DNA from: Lumbricus terrestris
Taxonomy: Eukaryota > Annelida > Clitellata > Crassiclitellata > Lumbricidae
Assembly: GCA_949752735.1 (NCBI GenBank)
Contig: OX457052.1
Location: 18,702,649 to 18,766,648 of the forward strand
DNA: 64,000 nucleotides
Direction: 5' to 3'
Under the pieces are notes generated by a model. It worked only from the letters and a program-made list of their open reading frames with translations, made no database searches and had not been told where the DNA came from. Positions 50,101-61,793 of this stretch are shown here, piece after piece; the first letter of the stretch is position 1; each line of letters opens with the position of its first letter. A program made the position numbers and the translations under genes.

Positions 50101-53100
50101 GCCGATTCTCCAAGTATCAAACATGCCTAAGAGATTGGAGGTATGGTAGCCTCAGAAAGGTGGGTGTTAAACATTCTCTTCGTCACCTCGTTAATCTGGT
50201 CTGATAATTTCTTTCTCTTTGAACTCAGAGTTGAAACGCGTGAAAATAAATCCGTTTTGTCCGATGTTATTTTTGCATCAGCAATTTTTGGTCTGGTGTT
50301 CGTGAGTGTGCTATCAATTAGAGCAGAGGAGAGAGTTGTTAGTCTTATAGGGTTTATTATAGGTGCATAGGAGAAGGTTACGCACAATCATAGTATTAAA
50401 GGAAGTTAGTTCCATTGTGGTCTTGGATTCTTTAGTAGGTAAATGTTGAAATCACGTAGACCTATAATAATAGAGTGTTTTCTTTATCTCCGACAGTTTT
50501 CTTAACTCATCAAGATTTATATCAAAGGGCCTGCCATATTTCTACAAGTCAGCAGCAACAATTTTCCCCCATCGTTAATGGAACTCGAGCAAGTAAGCAT
50601 TAATACATTTTTAGGTTACATTTTAGGCTACAAAGTTGTGATTTTAATTAGGGCTGTTGTTCGATTAAAAATTTTAATCGAAATTAATCGCGCGATTAAT
50701 TTTTTTAATCGCAATTAACTGCAAATTAATCGCAATACATTTCCTTCAAATATATTACTCGTACTATTTTCTTAGGACCCTGAAGCATAAAATTTTAATG
50801 ACTGAAGGCATTCTTTCTATTGCAAACCTATTTAAAAACCTTTGGCTTAATTAGGCCTATTGAATTTCTGCATTTAGTTTATTGAACAGTTTTGTATGAC
50901 AGACAGAATTGAAACACTGTTCAAATCAGTCAACTGTTCAAAATCTGTTACTTTTTTCCCCATTTGATCCACCTTTAATAAAAATAACAGGTCTAAATGT
51001 GAAATTAGACAACCGTTTTCTGACTATCAATATTAATTATTTATTCAGCCAATTATATAGGTAGACCAGTTTATTTACATTAGTCGGTTCAAGGGATGCT
51101 CTTATAATTATTAATTAACAATAGCAGGTCTACTATTAAACCTCATTATTTAGCCACATTTTTTTCACAAGGGGTTGCGGTTCTTGCCAGTTAATTGTCC
51201 TTCTGTAAACATTTATCATTTGAAACCTGAAGTACATTGGTCTTGCATCTCATTGAGTTCAACCAACGTAGTCTGACGTCTGACGGAGTGAAGATAAAGG
51301 AAACAACCTTAAGTAGTGGACGATGCGATGCGGCCGATGTCGACGGTTCATCTCTAGCGTTAAATGCATGTTTTGGTTCACATGCAGGCGATAATTGAGC
51401 AAAGAATTGCTACGATAGCCTAATACTCAAATTCTTTATTGGAATAGTTGCCAAATAATGTATCAATAGCCTTAAGTAGGCTACGAGTCTTCCGTTTATA
51501 ACGAGTTTTCTGCCTCTGATTATATTTTAATCAGATCTAATTAACGCGTACGATTAATGCGTTAAAATTTTTAATCGCAAATTTTTTTAACGCGTTAATC
51601 GCACGCGTTAACGCGATTAAATCAACAGCCCTAATTTTAATATGATACAATATTGTCCTTCTTTACCCGTAGACCTACCCCTCAGCTTTGGCCGTTCTAC
51701 TTGCGGGTAAGCTGACAATTTGGCATGTTAATGGTGTCCTTTTGTTTATAATTCCTAAGCTAAGTTTCAGTTAGAACTAGTACAAAACTGGGAACTGGTT
51801 AAGATTTTAATAATTATTATATTATGTTTATAATTCTACTGCAGTTCAAACGCCCTACAGAAAACAAAGCGGATGTGAAGCTTGTTATCGGGGCGGGTAG
51901 GAGGGATATGAGCTGCCACAGGATAAGCCAGCATAAAGGTTTTCTATCTGCATCTAAGTTGCAATTCTTAACCAGGACTCGACTCCTTAATTCTTAGAAG
52001 TTTATTTGCATCACCTTCATCTTCGGCCAGAACTATTTCTCTCCTTTGTGACTTGAATTCTTCATTTCCTTTGGCCTTCCACTGTCCAAGTAAGTTTCTG
52101 GTGGTACCTCTTTGAATTTTCTCTCCTTCCAGGTTATCATCGTACTCCCTGTACACGTCACTTCTTTGCACAGGGTCATTTTCTGCAACTTTTCCTTCAT
52201 CTTCAGCCAAAACGATTTCCTTCTTTGGTGCCTTGAATTCTTCGTTACCTTTGTTCTTCCAATGTCCGAGAAGATTTCTGGTGGTGCCTCTCTGAACCTG
52301 TTCCCCTTCGAGGTTCTCATCGTACTCTCTAGTGACGTCACTTCTCTGCTGAGGATTATTTTCCGCGATCTTGCCCTCATCTTCAGCCCAAGCTATTTCT
52401 TTCTTTGGCGCCTTAAACTCTTCATTCCCTTTGTTCTTCCACTGGCCCAGTAGATTTTTGGTGTAACCTTTTTGGATTTTTTCTCCTTCAAGGTTATCAT
52501 CATATTCTCTGTAAACGTCACTTCTTTGCACGGGCTCATTTTCCGCAATTTTTCCCTCATCTTCAGCCAAAACAATCTCTTTTTTTATTGCTTTAAATTC
52601 TTCATTGCCCTTATTCTTCCATTGTCCCAGTAGATTCTTTGTATAGCCTTTTTGGATTTTATCTTCTTCAGTGTTTTCATCATACTCTCTGGTTACGTCA
52701 CTTCTTTGCACCGGATCATTTTCTGCTATTTTTCCTTCATCTCCAGCCAGGATTATTTCTTTCTTTGGTGCCCTGAATTCTTCCTTTCCTTTATTTTTCC
52801 ACTGTCCAAGAAGATTTTTTGTATACCCCTTCTGAATTGTCTCTCCCTCAAGATTTGCGTCATACTCTCTGACAACGTCATCTCTTTGAAGTGGCTGATT
52901 TTCTGCAATCTTTCCTTCATCTTCAGCCAAAATTATTTCTCTTTTAGGCCCTTTGAATTCTTCATTGCCTTTGTTTTTCCACTGTCCAAGCAGATTTCGC
53001 GTCTGTCCCTTCTGTACTTCCACCGTTTCAACATAATTGTCGTTTTCACGGAAGACGTCATTTCTTGGACTTGGTTGATTTTCTGCCACCGTTCCCTCGT

Positions 53101-56100
53101 CCTCTGCTATCCTGATTTCCCTTTTCGGGATCTTGAATTCCTCAGATCCCTTGCTCTTCCACTGTCCAAGCAGATTTCGCGTTTGTCCTTTTTGTACCTC
53201 CACCGTTTCAACATAATTGTCGTTTTCACGAAAGACGTCATTTCTTGGACTTGGTTGATTTTCTGCCACCGTTCCTTCGTCCTCTGCTATCCTGATTTCC
53301 CTTTTCGGGATCCTGAATTCCTCAGATCCCTTGCTCTTCCACTGTCCAAGCAGATTTCGCGTTTGTCCCTTTTGTACCGCCACTGTTTCAAAGTTGTTGT
53401 CGTTTTCACGAAAGACGTCATTTCTTGGACTGGGTTGATTTTCTGCCACTGTTCCCTCGTCCTCTGCTATGCGGATTTCCCGTTTGGGTATCCTGAATTC
53501 CTCAGATCCCTTGCTCTTCCACTGCCCAAGCAGATTTCGCGTCTGTCCCTTCTGTACCTCTACCGTTTCAAAATAATTGTCATTTTCACGAAAGACGTCA
53601 TTTCTTGGACTCGGTTGATTTTCTGCCACTGTTCCCTCGTCTTCTGCTATCCTGATTTCCCTTTTCGGGATCTTGAATTCCTCAGATCCCTTGCTCTTCC
53701 ACTGTCCAAGCAGATTTCGAGTCTGTCCTTTTTGCACCGCCACTGTTTCAAAATTGGTGTCGTTTTCACGGAAGACGTCATTTCTTGGACTCGGTTGATT
53801 CTCTGCAACCGTTCCCTCGTCCTCTGCTATCTTGATTTCCCGTTGCGGGATCCTGAATTCCTCAGATCCCTTGCTCTTCCACTGTCCAAGCAGATTTCGC
53901 GTTTGTCCCTTTTGCACCGCCACTGTTTCAAAATTGGTGTCGTTTTCACGAAAGACGTCATTTCTCGGACTCGGTTGATTCTCTGCAACCGTTCCCTCGT
54001 CTTCTGCTATCCTGATTTCCCGTTGCGGGATCCTGAATTCCTCAGATCCCTTGCTCTTCCACTGTCCAAGCAGATTTCGTGTTTGTCCCTTCTGTACCGC
54101 CACCGTTTCAAAGTTGTTGTCGTTTTCGCGGAAGACGTCATTTCTTGGACTCGGTTGATTCTCTGCCACCGTTCCCTCGTCCTCTGCTATCCTGATTTCA
54201 CGTTGCGGGATCCTGAATTCCTCAGATCCCTTGCTCTTCCACTGTCCAAGCAGATTTCGCGTTTGTCCCTTTTGCACCGCCACTGTTTCAAAATTGGTGT
54301 CGTTTTCACGAAAGACGTCATTTCTCGGACTCGGTTGATTCTCTGCCACCGTTCCATCATCTTCTGCGATCACGATGTTCCTTTTGGTGATTTTGAATTC
54401 CTCTGAGCCTTTCTTCTTCCACTGCTCCCTCAAACTCTTCAGCATACCTTTCTGAACTTGCTCATCCTCCACGCTGTCGTATCCGTGGACAACATCAGCG
54501 GATCGCTGGACCGGTTCATTTTCGGCCACGCTTCCCTCCCCCTCCGCAATATCGATTGGCTTCCTCTCAGTCACGAACTCCTGGTTGCCCTTGAACTTCC
54601 ACTGGTTGAGCAGCGACTTTGTCGTGCCCCTCTGGACGACTTCCCCCTCCGCATAGAAGTCCTCCTCGCGAACTACATCCGTCCTCTTAACCGGGTCGTT
54701 CTCAGCAATCGTGCCGTCGGCTTCGGCTAGAACGATCGGCGTCTTCTCCTTCCGGAAGTCGTCCCTCTTGTTCTGCCATTGGTTGAGCAGGGCCTTCGTC
54801 GTGCCCCGCTGTATCCTCTCACCCTCGACGTCGTCGTCTTCGCGCACCACGTCCTCCCTTCTCGTCGGCTCGTTTTCCACCACACTCCCATCAGCCTCGG
54901 CCACAATGATGGGGGTCTTGTCCTTCTTGAACTCCTCTCGCTTGTTCTGCCACTGGTTAAGCAGCGATCGCGTTGAACCTCTCTGTACTTGCTCCCCCTC
55001 CAGCACGACATCCCCCTCGCGGACGACATCCGATCGCTGAACCGGTTCGCTCTCCAACACCTTTCCCTCGGCCTCGGCCATGTTTATCGGCTGCTTGAGT
55101 CCAGGCTTGTAGTCATCAGTTCCTTTGGTCTTCCACTGTGCTAGAAGAGACTTAGTCGTTCCCTTCTGGACCGTCTCAAGGTCGTCTGCGTCATTGGCGC
55201 GAACGACGTCGTCTCGTCTGATCGGCTGACTCTCCACCACGCTGCCCTCGTCCTCTGCCAGGTTGATCACTCGTCTTTCCGCGCTGAACACCTCCTTATC
55301 CTTGCTATTCCACTGGTTCAGCAAGGTCTTCGTGGTTCCCTTTTCCACCTGTTCGGCCTCTACGTTGACGTCTTCCTCACGGACAACGTCCTTGCGTCTG
55401 ACTGGATCGTTTTCGGCCACGCTTCCCTCTCCTTCTGCGATTCTGATCGGCTTCCGCTCGGTGCGCTGCTCCTCGGTTCCCTTCACGCTCCACTGACTCA
55501 GCAGACCTCTCGTCGTGCCCTTCTGCACTGACTCGCTCTCGGCAGTGACGTCATCCTCGCGAATTACGTCATTCCGACGCACCGGTCTGCTCTCGAGGAC
55601 CTTGCCCTCGGCGTCCGCCACGTTGATCTTCCTCTTCGGCGACTTGTACTCCGCCGATCCGATGTTGCTCCACTGACTCAGCAGGGATTTGGTCTGGCCC
55701 TTCTCGATGTGGGCCGCGTCCCAGTCAAGGTCCTCCTCTCGGACAGCAGCATCATCTCGGGGAACGGAAGTGCTCTCTTCCACCACCTGTCCTTCCGTCT
55801 GCGTGACAAACACCGGTCGATTCGGCGACACCTTAACGTCGTCTGTCGTCATCTTCGTTTTCCAGTGATCCAGTAAGTTCTTTGTTGTGCCTCGCTGGAC
55901 GCCCTCTGCCTCCTCGTTGAAGTCCGACTCTCGAACCACCCCTTCCATTCGGACGGGTTCGTTCTCGAACACTCCGGATCCGGGCAGGATCTCGTAGGTC
56001 TCGTCCTGATCCGTCTTCGAAGACGACGATGACTCGTGTATGTCCGTCAGCTTTCCGGTTTCGAACATGTTGCGGACTTTCTTCGTGATCTCTGGCGGGG

Positions 56101-59100
56101 CAACCTTCTCGATCGGCTCGCGGTTGACCGGAACAGATTCTTTGCCTGAAGTCTCGACGATGTTGAGGTACTGAGACTTTCCAGAGTCAAGTCCGGCGCA
56201 GGTCAACATCAATCCTATCTGTTCAAAGAAACGAAAAAATAATATAAGTTCAACGTGTGTAAGGTACAGTAGCGTAGCCAGGAATTTATGATGTGGGGAG
56301 GTTTATGGCGTTGGCCGGATGCCCTTCCTGACACCAGCCCAACAGTATTACAGTAAATAAAAAGGGAATAAAGTAACAAAGGGAATTAAGTAAGAAAAGT
56401 AATTGTTTTGTTTTCCTTTATTTTAGTGGAAAAATAACCTTAAATTTTTTCCCCCTAAGCCAATGGAGGGGGTTTAAAACCCTAAAGCCCCCTTGTCTAC
56501 GCCACTGGTAAAGAAATCGACAGTGGAAAGACGAAATTCAATTTCTACTCTGAAATTAAATATACAAATTTATTATGGATATCGAATGTAAGGGCACTGG
56601 GCAAGTGCAACACAGAAACTATGCTGTCTTTGGAGAACAGGAATAAGCAGAAGATGTTTTCCTTGCCTGCAGAGTAATTTTTGCACAAATGTTTTTTGAA
56701 ATTTTCTAGATGCTGGATAAGATTGTTAAACTATTTTCTCTCCTAAATCATTGTTCAGCAGTTGCAATTTTCAAAGACTCCTCAGAAAAATTGCTCGAAG
56801 ATGTCTTTATAAGCTGCTCTCACATTTAAATGCTCCTCTTAAGCACGTCCCCCTCCCTGAACCAGTCTCATTTATCAAGAAGGTACCGTGTACCATATAG
56901 CATGCCCAATGATTTAGTCTAATTGTTTCGCAAACATTATCTATTAATTTCACATACCTTCTGTTCTAAAATGAATCTCTAGTGGCTTGGTCAAGGCTGT
57001 GCCATCACTGCGCTATCTATGGCTCCTCTTGCATTTTGTGGACCACAATGTGGACAATAGTCCATTTAAACACCTGCTCTATGTCTTCAACTGTCGAGAT
57101 CTAGATGAGAATTTTCTCCAAACTGGCGCTATGTGACTTTCAACTGTCATATTATCGCATGTGGCAAGTCCGTATCACAAGTCCAGCCAGACGCACTATC
57201 ACAACTCGATCTTAGTTGATATTTCTTATCTGGTATCTGAGCCGCAGTTCAAACTGAAACGTTCATCAAGCGAGGAAATTTGCATTTTCGGTAGTAATCT
57301 AAATTATTTTTTCAACGTTGATGCAGCCAGATCTCGGCTTCACCTCCAGGATTCCAACCTTGCACCGGAACGAACTAATTTGCCTGGTCATTGAGGACTT
57401 GATAAGATATATCGCGCTGGTCTCATTCTGTGTGGCAATGACAATTTTGAAATATTAACAGGCATAGTTATTATTATGCCCAAATATCGTAATCGCAATC
57501 ATGAATTTATATAGCGCCTCTTCAATAGAAACTCCTCAGTGGCGCTCCCGACCAGACAGCAGCACCAAACCACAATCAAAAAGAATGGCGCGCCCTGGAC
57601 ATACGCCTGAGCGTAATCGGCACAGTCATGTATATTGATGCGCCGTAACCCCCACTGAAGAAAGACTCTGGTATAGGTCAGTGGTGTAAAGAATGTACAC
57701 ACATACATGTATATAGTCGGCCCCTCCATGGTTGTAAAATATCTTACCAGATCCTGTTCCCTAATCATTGGTCCACTCGGTTCGCTCCTCTTCAGCTTCT
57801 CGTCCACGACTCTGAACAAAACGTTAACCACATTAATTTGCTACGTAACACGAAACTATCTTACTTGCATGTATCTACAACCGTTTCACCTATTCAAGAA
57901 CCTGTAACGTCTTTGTGAGGTTTTCAAAAGGTGCTATATTAGCGATTGGACACTCAAACTACCAACACATATTTGCATATTATATACACAAACCTATAAT
58001 ATGTATGTATAATATCAATATATTACAATATATTATGTACACAAATGCATGGGCGCCCGTACATAGGGGCAAGAGAGGGAACTTGCCCCCTTGAAAAGTT
58101 GAAACCTATTTTTTCACTGCTACTTTTTGGTTGTTAAAAATTTTCTTTGCGCTAAAGAAGCTATATTCATAATAAAAAGTATAAAAAAGTGAATCTAAGA
58201 AATTCACAGTAAGAAACCTCTATGAAAAATACCCATGTCTGTTCTTAATGAACCTCGTGCTAAAAAAAAACTTAACCGTGACCATCGAGTTTTGCCCCTC
58301 CTGCAAAATTTTTTGCGGGCGCACATGCACACATGTCATGTATATACACACATACATGTAGGTCTATTGAACTTTGCCATTAAGAATGCTTCCGTTTTGA
58401 AGTACCGGTATAGACATTCTGAACATCGCCACTTTAGCTGGGGTTTGAATCGGGAGCACTCCTGGCTAGTGACCTTGAATGGGCGCTATATAAATCGTCC
58501 TTGCAAATGAATAACTGAGAGAGAGTAAAAGAACAGTCGAGGCTTAGAGTTACAGACGTTGAAGATCATTTTCGGTGATGGTTGTTTAGCAACCGTCTCT
58601 GCAGTCATTGGCAAAATAATACAGATCTGTGTGGAGAACTAGATATGCAGAGAAAGCAAAAGATTGGATGCGATCCTGTTCTGCCTTTGGTTGCTGCAGC
58701 TGCTGCTCCGCTGGGGCTGATCGTCGGCTTAGTGCAAGGTGAAAACAAACGTCAGACTTGGTCTGGTCACGTGGTCGTCTCAGACTTGAAGGGCGTGCAT
58801 ATTGTATAATTGATAGGAATGGTGTGGCTTTCTCTGAGGGTAGGCTACGTCTCTACCCTAAAAAAGTCACCAGGTTACTACCCTATGCCAGCCAAGGACT
58901 TCGCCTCCATGCGTTCGGCCGTCGCCGTATTAGGGGAAGTAGGGGCAAGACGGACCCCGTAGCGGATTTTTGGGTTTGAGACACCATAAACGTGTTTCAC
59001 GGGCACAAATTTTTTTGCTACTCGTAGCCTATACAGTACCATAGCTAAGGGCAACACAAATTTAATTGCATCCCTTTTTGATAATAAGATTTTTTAAATT

Positions 59101-60346
59101 TAAAAACTTAGTCGTAATGGTCCGTCTTGCCCCCACTATGGGGCAAGATGGACCAATCTAATAAATCATGCCCCACGGATTAGTCTTTCATCATAGAATG
59201 TTCTGATCACATGCAGAATACTATTTTATGCATAAATGTGATCGTCTATAATGTAAAACAGTGAGAATAACGCAGAAGTTACATTGGACTAGATTTTTTC
59301 GATTTTAGGCGATTTTAGTGGTCCATCTTGCCCCCATGGTGGAACAAGATAGACCACTGCAATCATGTATTTCGCGTTAATTGTCATTATTATTGTATCC
59401 AACAATTATTGTTATAGTAATAATAACATAATAATTAATTAACATGTGAAATCGAATGAAAAAATTCGAACTCCAGGAAAAATTCACACAAACGGGGCAA
59501 GATGGATCACAAGGTCCGTCTTACCCCGTCGGTGACTGATCCAACTCACCCCGATGCGTAAGGTATAAACTTTTCACCAATTAAAATTTTTATCTACTGG
59601 GTATCCTGCCAAAACTAAATTCGTTAATACGGCAGAAAAGGGTGTTTAACCAAATATACTTGCATCAAAAGCCTGTGATAATGTGCAATTGAATACTTAG
59701 CAAATAACTGTTTCTTGAACATAAGATCGAACAGGTCGAAAATCAACTTTTCGTCATAAAAAACGAAAAAATGTCGTTTCGGTCGCTTATTTTGGTCAAA
59801 TCACCAAAGCACCAACAGTATTACAATAATTAAAGTTCATTCGATAGGTGGCGACATCAGATATACCTTATATTGACGGGATCCATCATACCCCAAGGGT
59901 CCGTCTTGCCCCTACTTCCCCTACAGCTGCTGCTTATTTTTTTTACTAAGCTACTGCTTTTTTTTACTAAGCTACTACATTCTGAGCAAAGACTAGAAGC
60001 AAGTAAACAGTAAGGCAGTGCCACGTGCATGTAACTGAGCCATGTGTTGGTAAGTAAGTAAATGCAATTGCGGCTCTACAGGCAGAAGAAGGAGCTGAAG
60101 CCATGCACTCTCTTCCAATTGTTAAGGCTTTGGTGCTCGGGTGATTCTGGCAAATCACAGGCTGCTTTCTAATATTAATTGCATATGGATAGCACTGTAT
60201 TTATCTAGCGCATATTTACTTGTCCCATTGGAAGTCCAGTTTCCTTGGTTCTCGGATGACCTTTGGCACAACGATCATCTGATCCTTTTTGACTTTTTCT
60301 CCTCCCTGGTATCTCGTCTTCATGTAGTCAACGGCAATATTTCGAC
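43713..60346 (-). CDS. Gene B: 60-residue-repeat protein, paralogue of gene A (5 exons seen, 5' incomplete)
   Basis: The exons, in transcript order, are 60346-60220, 57811-57748, 56218-52015, 48646-45558 and 44117-43713. They give at least 2,628 codons after an initial split codon, with all four junctions in frame. The first two exons match gene A exons 2 and 3 in phase and sequence pattern. Exon 56218-52015 opens with a short unique region including KKVRNMFETGK, then about 22 repeats. Exon 48646-45558 carries about 17 more, which decay toward its end. The last exon is Pro/Ser/Gln-rich. Repeat cores read LLGQWKNKGNEEF, LAEDEGKIAEN and QRSDV, more varied than in gene A. The M-F-E-x-G-K motif recalls actin-binding EPLIN/Xin-type proteins, but I cannot verify homology. 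The first exon is probably beyond 64 kb. Confidence 0.75.
44180..44395. repeat. Minisatellite, about 40-bp units
   Basis: Four to five degenerate copies of a unit containing GGTGAATAGCAATTGCTATT and AAAGCAGGTACAGG. It lies 60 bp upstream of the last exon acceptor of gene B. Confidence 0.75.
44625..44875. mobile_element. hAT-like MITE, CAGGGCCGGATTAAG termini
   Basis: The termini CAGGGCCGGATTAAG and CTTAATCCGGCCCTG are perfect inverted repeats. The flanks TGCTAAGT and TGCTCAGT match at 7 of 8. The interior has two poly-T motifs bracketed by GAC/GTC words (GACC...TTTTAGTCG type). Confidence 0.9.
45558..48646 (-). CDS. Gene B large exon 2 (about 17 repeats)
   Basis: The acceptor gattgattgaag is followed by GTAAAATAGCAGAA. 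The codon GGT is split after its first base, so the repeat core DEG|KIAEN is restored across the intron. The donor is CCAGAG|GTATTT. Units alternate between two types (LLGQWKIKGSEEFQGPK and LLGQWKAKGNEEFKAER), giving a 360-bp higher-order repeat; the copies around 46.7-47.1 and 47.1-47.4 kb are nearly identical. The last five units are strongly diverged (LAGYFQDRK, LVERWKYQS). Confidence 0.85.
48647..52014 (-). other. Gene B intron between the two large exons
   Basis: It contains an hAT-like element (50649-51633). The acceptor is preceded by a short (GATT)n-type repeat. 48700-50640 shows no coding exon or element end. Confidence 0.6.
50649..51633. mobile_element. hAT-like non-autonomous element (985 bp) with perfect target duplication
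   Basis: The termini TAGGGCTGTTG and CAACAGCCCTA are inverted repeats. The flank ATTTTAAT is exactly duplicated at 50641-50648 and 51634-51641. Subterminal regions are packed with GATTAATCG/CGATTAAT and CGCGTTAACGCG words, giving strong secondary structure. No transposase frame is present. Confidence 0.9.
52015..56218 (-). CDS. Gene B large exon 1 (about 22 repeats)
   Basis: It is bounded by acceptor ttctttgaacag and donor GAAG|GTGATG (a weak match beyond GTGA). The start ATAGGATTGATGTTG joins the 64-nt exon at a codon boundary, exactly as in gene A. The order is a unique leader, one EILPGSGVFENEP unit, a series of strongly diverged units (SLLSQW, TLLNQW, SLLAQW), then eight similar TVAENQPSPRNDVFREND units, then six units resembling those of the next exon. 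Confidence 0.9.
56267..56507 (+). mobile_element. hAT-like MITE, CAGTGGCGTAGC family, copy 1
   Basis: The termini CAGTAGCGTAGCC and CTACGCCACTG are inverted. The flanks GTAAGGTA and GTAAAGAA match at 6 of 8. The internal sequence (CTGACACCAGCCCAACAG, TTACAGTAAATAAAAAGGGA) matches the copy at 63103-63359. It starts 49 bp upstream of the acceptor of gene B's first large exon. Confidence 0.85.
57485..57600 (-). repeat. Retroposon tail fragment
   Basis: The minus strand reads GTGGTTTGGTGCTGC, GGTCGGGAGCGCCACTGAGG and GGCGCTATATAAATTCATGA, ending in GATTGCGATTACG. This is the clearest copy of the tail shared by SINEs and a LINE in the window. Confidence 0.6.
57748..57811 (-). CDS. Gene B exon, 64 nt
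   Basis: It is flanked by acceptor ttttgttcag and donor GTAAGA. It encodes VVDEKLKRSEPSGPMIRE and ends QDL at a codon boundary. Length and phases equal gene A exon 3. Confidence 0.85.
58048..58327. mobile_element. hAT-like MITE, CATGGGCGCCCG termini
   Basis: The termini CATGGGCGCCCG and CGGGCGCACATG form an imperfect inverted repeat. The flanks CACAAATG and CACACATG match at 7 of 8. The interior contains GGGGCAAGAG and TTTTGCCCCTCC and has no coding sequence. Confidence 0.75.
58931..59923. mobile_element. TA-flanked MITE, GGGGAAGTAGGGGCAAGACG family
   Basis: After TA at the left, GGGGAAGTAGGGGCAAGACG extends into GACCC; the right end GGGTC plus CGTCTTGCCCCTACTTCCCC precedes TA. The inverted repeat is perfect over about 25 bp. 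Internal copies of the same theme occur (GTCCGTCTTGCCCC, GGGGCAAGATGGACC, GGTCCATCTTGCCCC, GGGGCAAGATGGATC). It has no coding capacity. Confidence 0.9.
60220..60346 (-). CDS. Gene B first visible exon (127 nt)
   Basis: It is flanked by acceptor tttgtttgtgtcag and donor GTAAAT. The single open frame starts RNIAVDYMKTRYQGGEKVKK and contains MIVVPKVIREPRK. It begins with two bases of a split codon and ends with two, as gene A exon 2 does, so an upstream exon is required. Confidence 0.8.
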
Positions 60347-60359
60347 CTGACACAAACAA

Positions 60360-61076
60360 AGACGTTTTAAGTGTTCGCTCTTTCTATTGTTCTGAAAATC
60401 CTACCCGCGAGCAATGTCTGCACGAAACGTAGGCCTAGGCCTACATGTGTATTTACACACAGATTAAGAGTCGTAAATATTATAAGGTATAGTAGGAGTT
60501 CCTTCTACGTTTTATGCACTGTAGGCTTGCACACTTCTGCGCAGTAAACACAGCAACATGCCATAGAGAAGGCCTTTTTACTGATGATAATTTTGCACTA
60601 TACGTGTATTACGTATAATAGTTTTTCAGAGGAAAGTTTAATACACAAGCAGGCTAAACGCGTAAAATAAATTCGCGCTAATGATAGGCCTAAGCAAAAA
60701 TCATCAACGAAAAGTTAATAAGGGTAGCAAAAACATTGTGCCTACACATTTCTGATGTACTTGATGACTGTTGAATTTATGGACAACAATTAGGCCTATT
60801 TGTCGGATTTATCTGTTTTTATATTAGAGTTGATGAAACTGTTGCTTGCATGGTCAGTGGTGCACAGCGAACTGGGGAACGGTCCGCATTATATGGCTTC
60901 AAAAACGACCCACTACAAGTTTTGTCATCCTAATTTTTGTGGGCCTAATCGTAATCTCGAGACTTGCATAGCACTCAAAGTGACGCTCAGTCAAAACAAA
61001 ATCCAGTGGCATGTAATTTATGTTTCTCAATTACTATAGCGCCCTATACAAGCTCGCTACTCAGAGGCACGGTTCG
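60360..61076. other. Upstream of the visible gene B exons, nothing recognised
   Basis: I searched for a counterpart of gene A exon 1 (Ser/Thr-rich start exon) on the minus strand here and up to 64 kb and found none. A short inverted SINE-tail-like piece (TATAGCGCCC...CTCAGAGGC) lies at 61036-61070. Confidence 0.45.
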
Positions 61077-61191
61077 AGAGGATCTCGGATGTCTGGAGAT
61101 GACGGTGGAGGATGCTGTTGAGGTGGCGAGGGACAGGGAGGAATGGAGGAACTCCGTTGCCCGATGTGCAGCTCTGCACGGGAGGGACTAA
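61077..61191 (+). mobile_element. LINE C-terminal remnant
   Basis: A 38-residue open stretch, including DLGCLEMTVEDAVEVARDRE and EWRNSVARCAALHGRD before the stop, has the typical C-terminal signature of non-LTR reverse-transcriptase proteins (A-x-D-R-x-x-W-R-x-x-V). The stop is followed by AAGTGCTAGGTACTAAGTAAG, probably the 3' tail. Confidence 0.65.
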
Positions 61192-61793
61192 GTGCTAGGT
61201 ACTAAGTAAGTACTAGTTTGGTGTAGTAAGGTTCTGGTAGAGTGTAGATATATGGTTCTTCTGCATGATCATTACAAGTTGCAGACAGCTTAAAACGAAC
61301 AGCCAATTAGCAGGGTTTTTGGGCCGAGATAATCTTCAAACAGGTGCACAGCCCTAAATACATTCCGAAAAACCACCACCCGACGAGCAGCTCATTTGGA
61401 TGATCAGCAGAAAATGAATGCTGCATGCTCTTCACGGTCAGACGAAATTAGAAGCAGATCCGACGATGACTCACAGGAGTCGCGTGTTCCTACTTCTATG
61501 CGCTATTTTTGGTTCAGATTATTTTAGCAAGCTTACTATGGGAGAAGTGGTTTGCTGTGTTGAACATGAATCGAGAGGTCGAAGGCTCAAATCCCCCGCC
61601 AAGAGAGAAAATCTGGATTGAGATATCTGCTCCACCTGCACGTATACCATCTAGACAACTCGGATGTAATAAGCACGTTGACCGTATACAATGTTGGAGG
61701 GTAGATGAGAAGATAAGGAAGAGGGTTGGCCAACCGCCCTCATATGCCGAGGCTAAGAAATGAAGTCACTCATTGCATACTCAGGCTAGCTCT

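Larger units (their letters stand above)
56219..57747 (-). other. Gene B intron
   Basis: It contains a MITE near its 3' end (56267-56507) and a retroposon tail near 57485-57600. The rest, 56520-57480, shows nothing recognisable. Confidence 0.55.
57812..60219 (-). other. Gene B intron
   Basis: It contains an hAT-like MITE (58048-58327) and a TA-flanked MITE (58931-59923). No further coding exon was found in the remaining sequence. Confidence 0.6.

Noticed and set aside
52112..55496. Plus-strand frames opposite the gene B large exon, including one of 584 codons
   Set aside because: Same antisense effect; the minus-strand frame is continuous, spliced in phase and homologous to gene A.
57499..57748. 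The frame running on from the 64-nt gene B exon
   Set aside because: It continues past a clear GTAAGA donor into a retroposon tail; only the 57748-57811 part is supported as coding.
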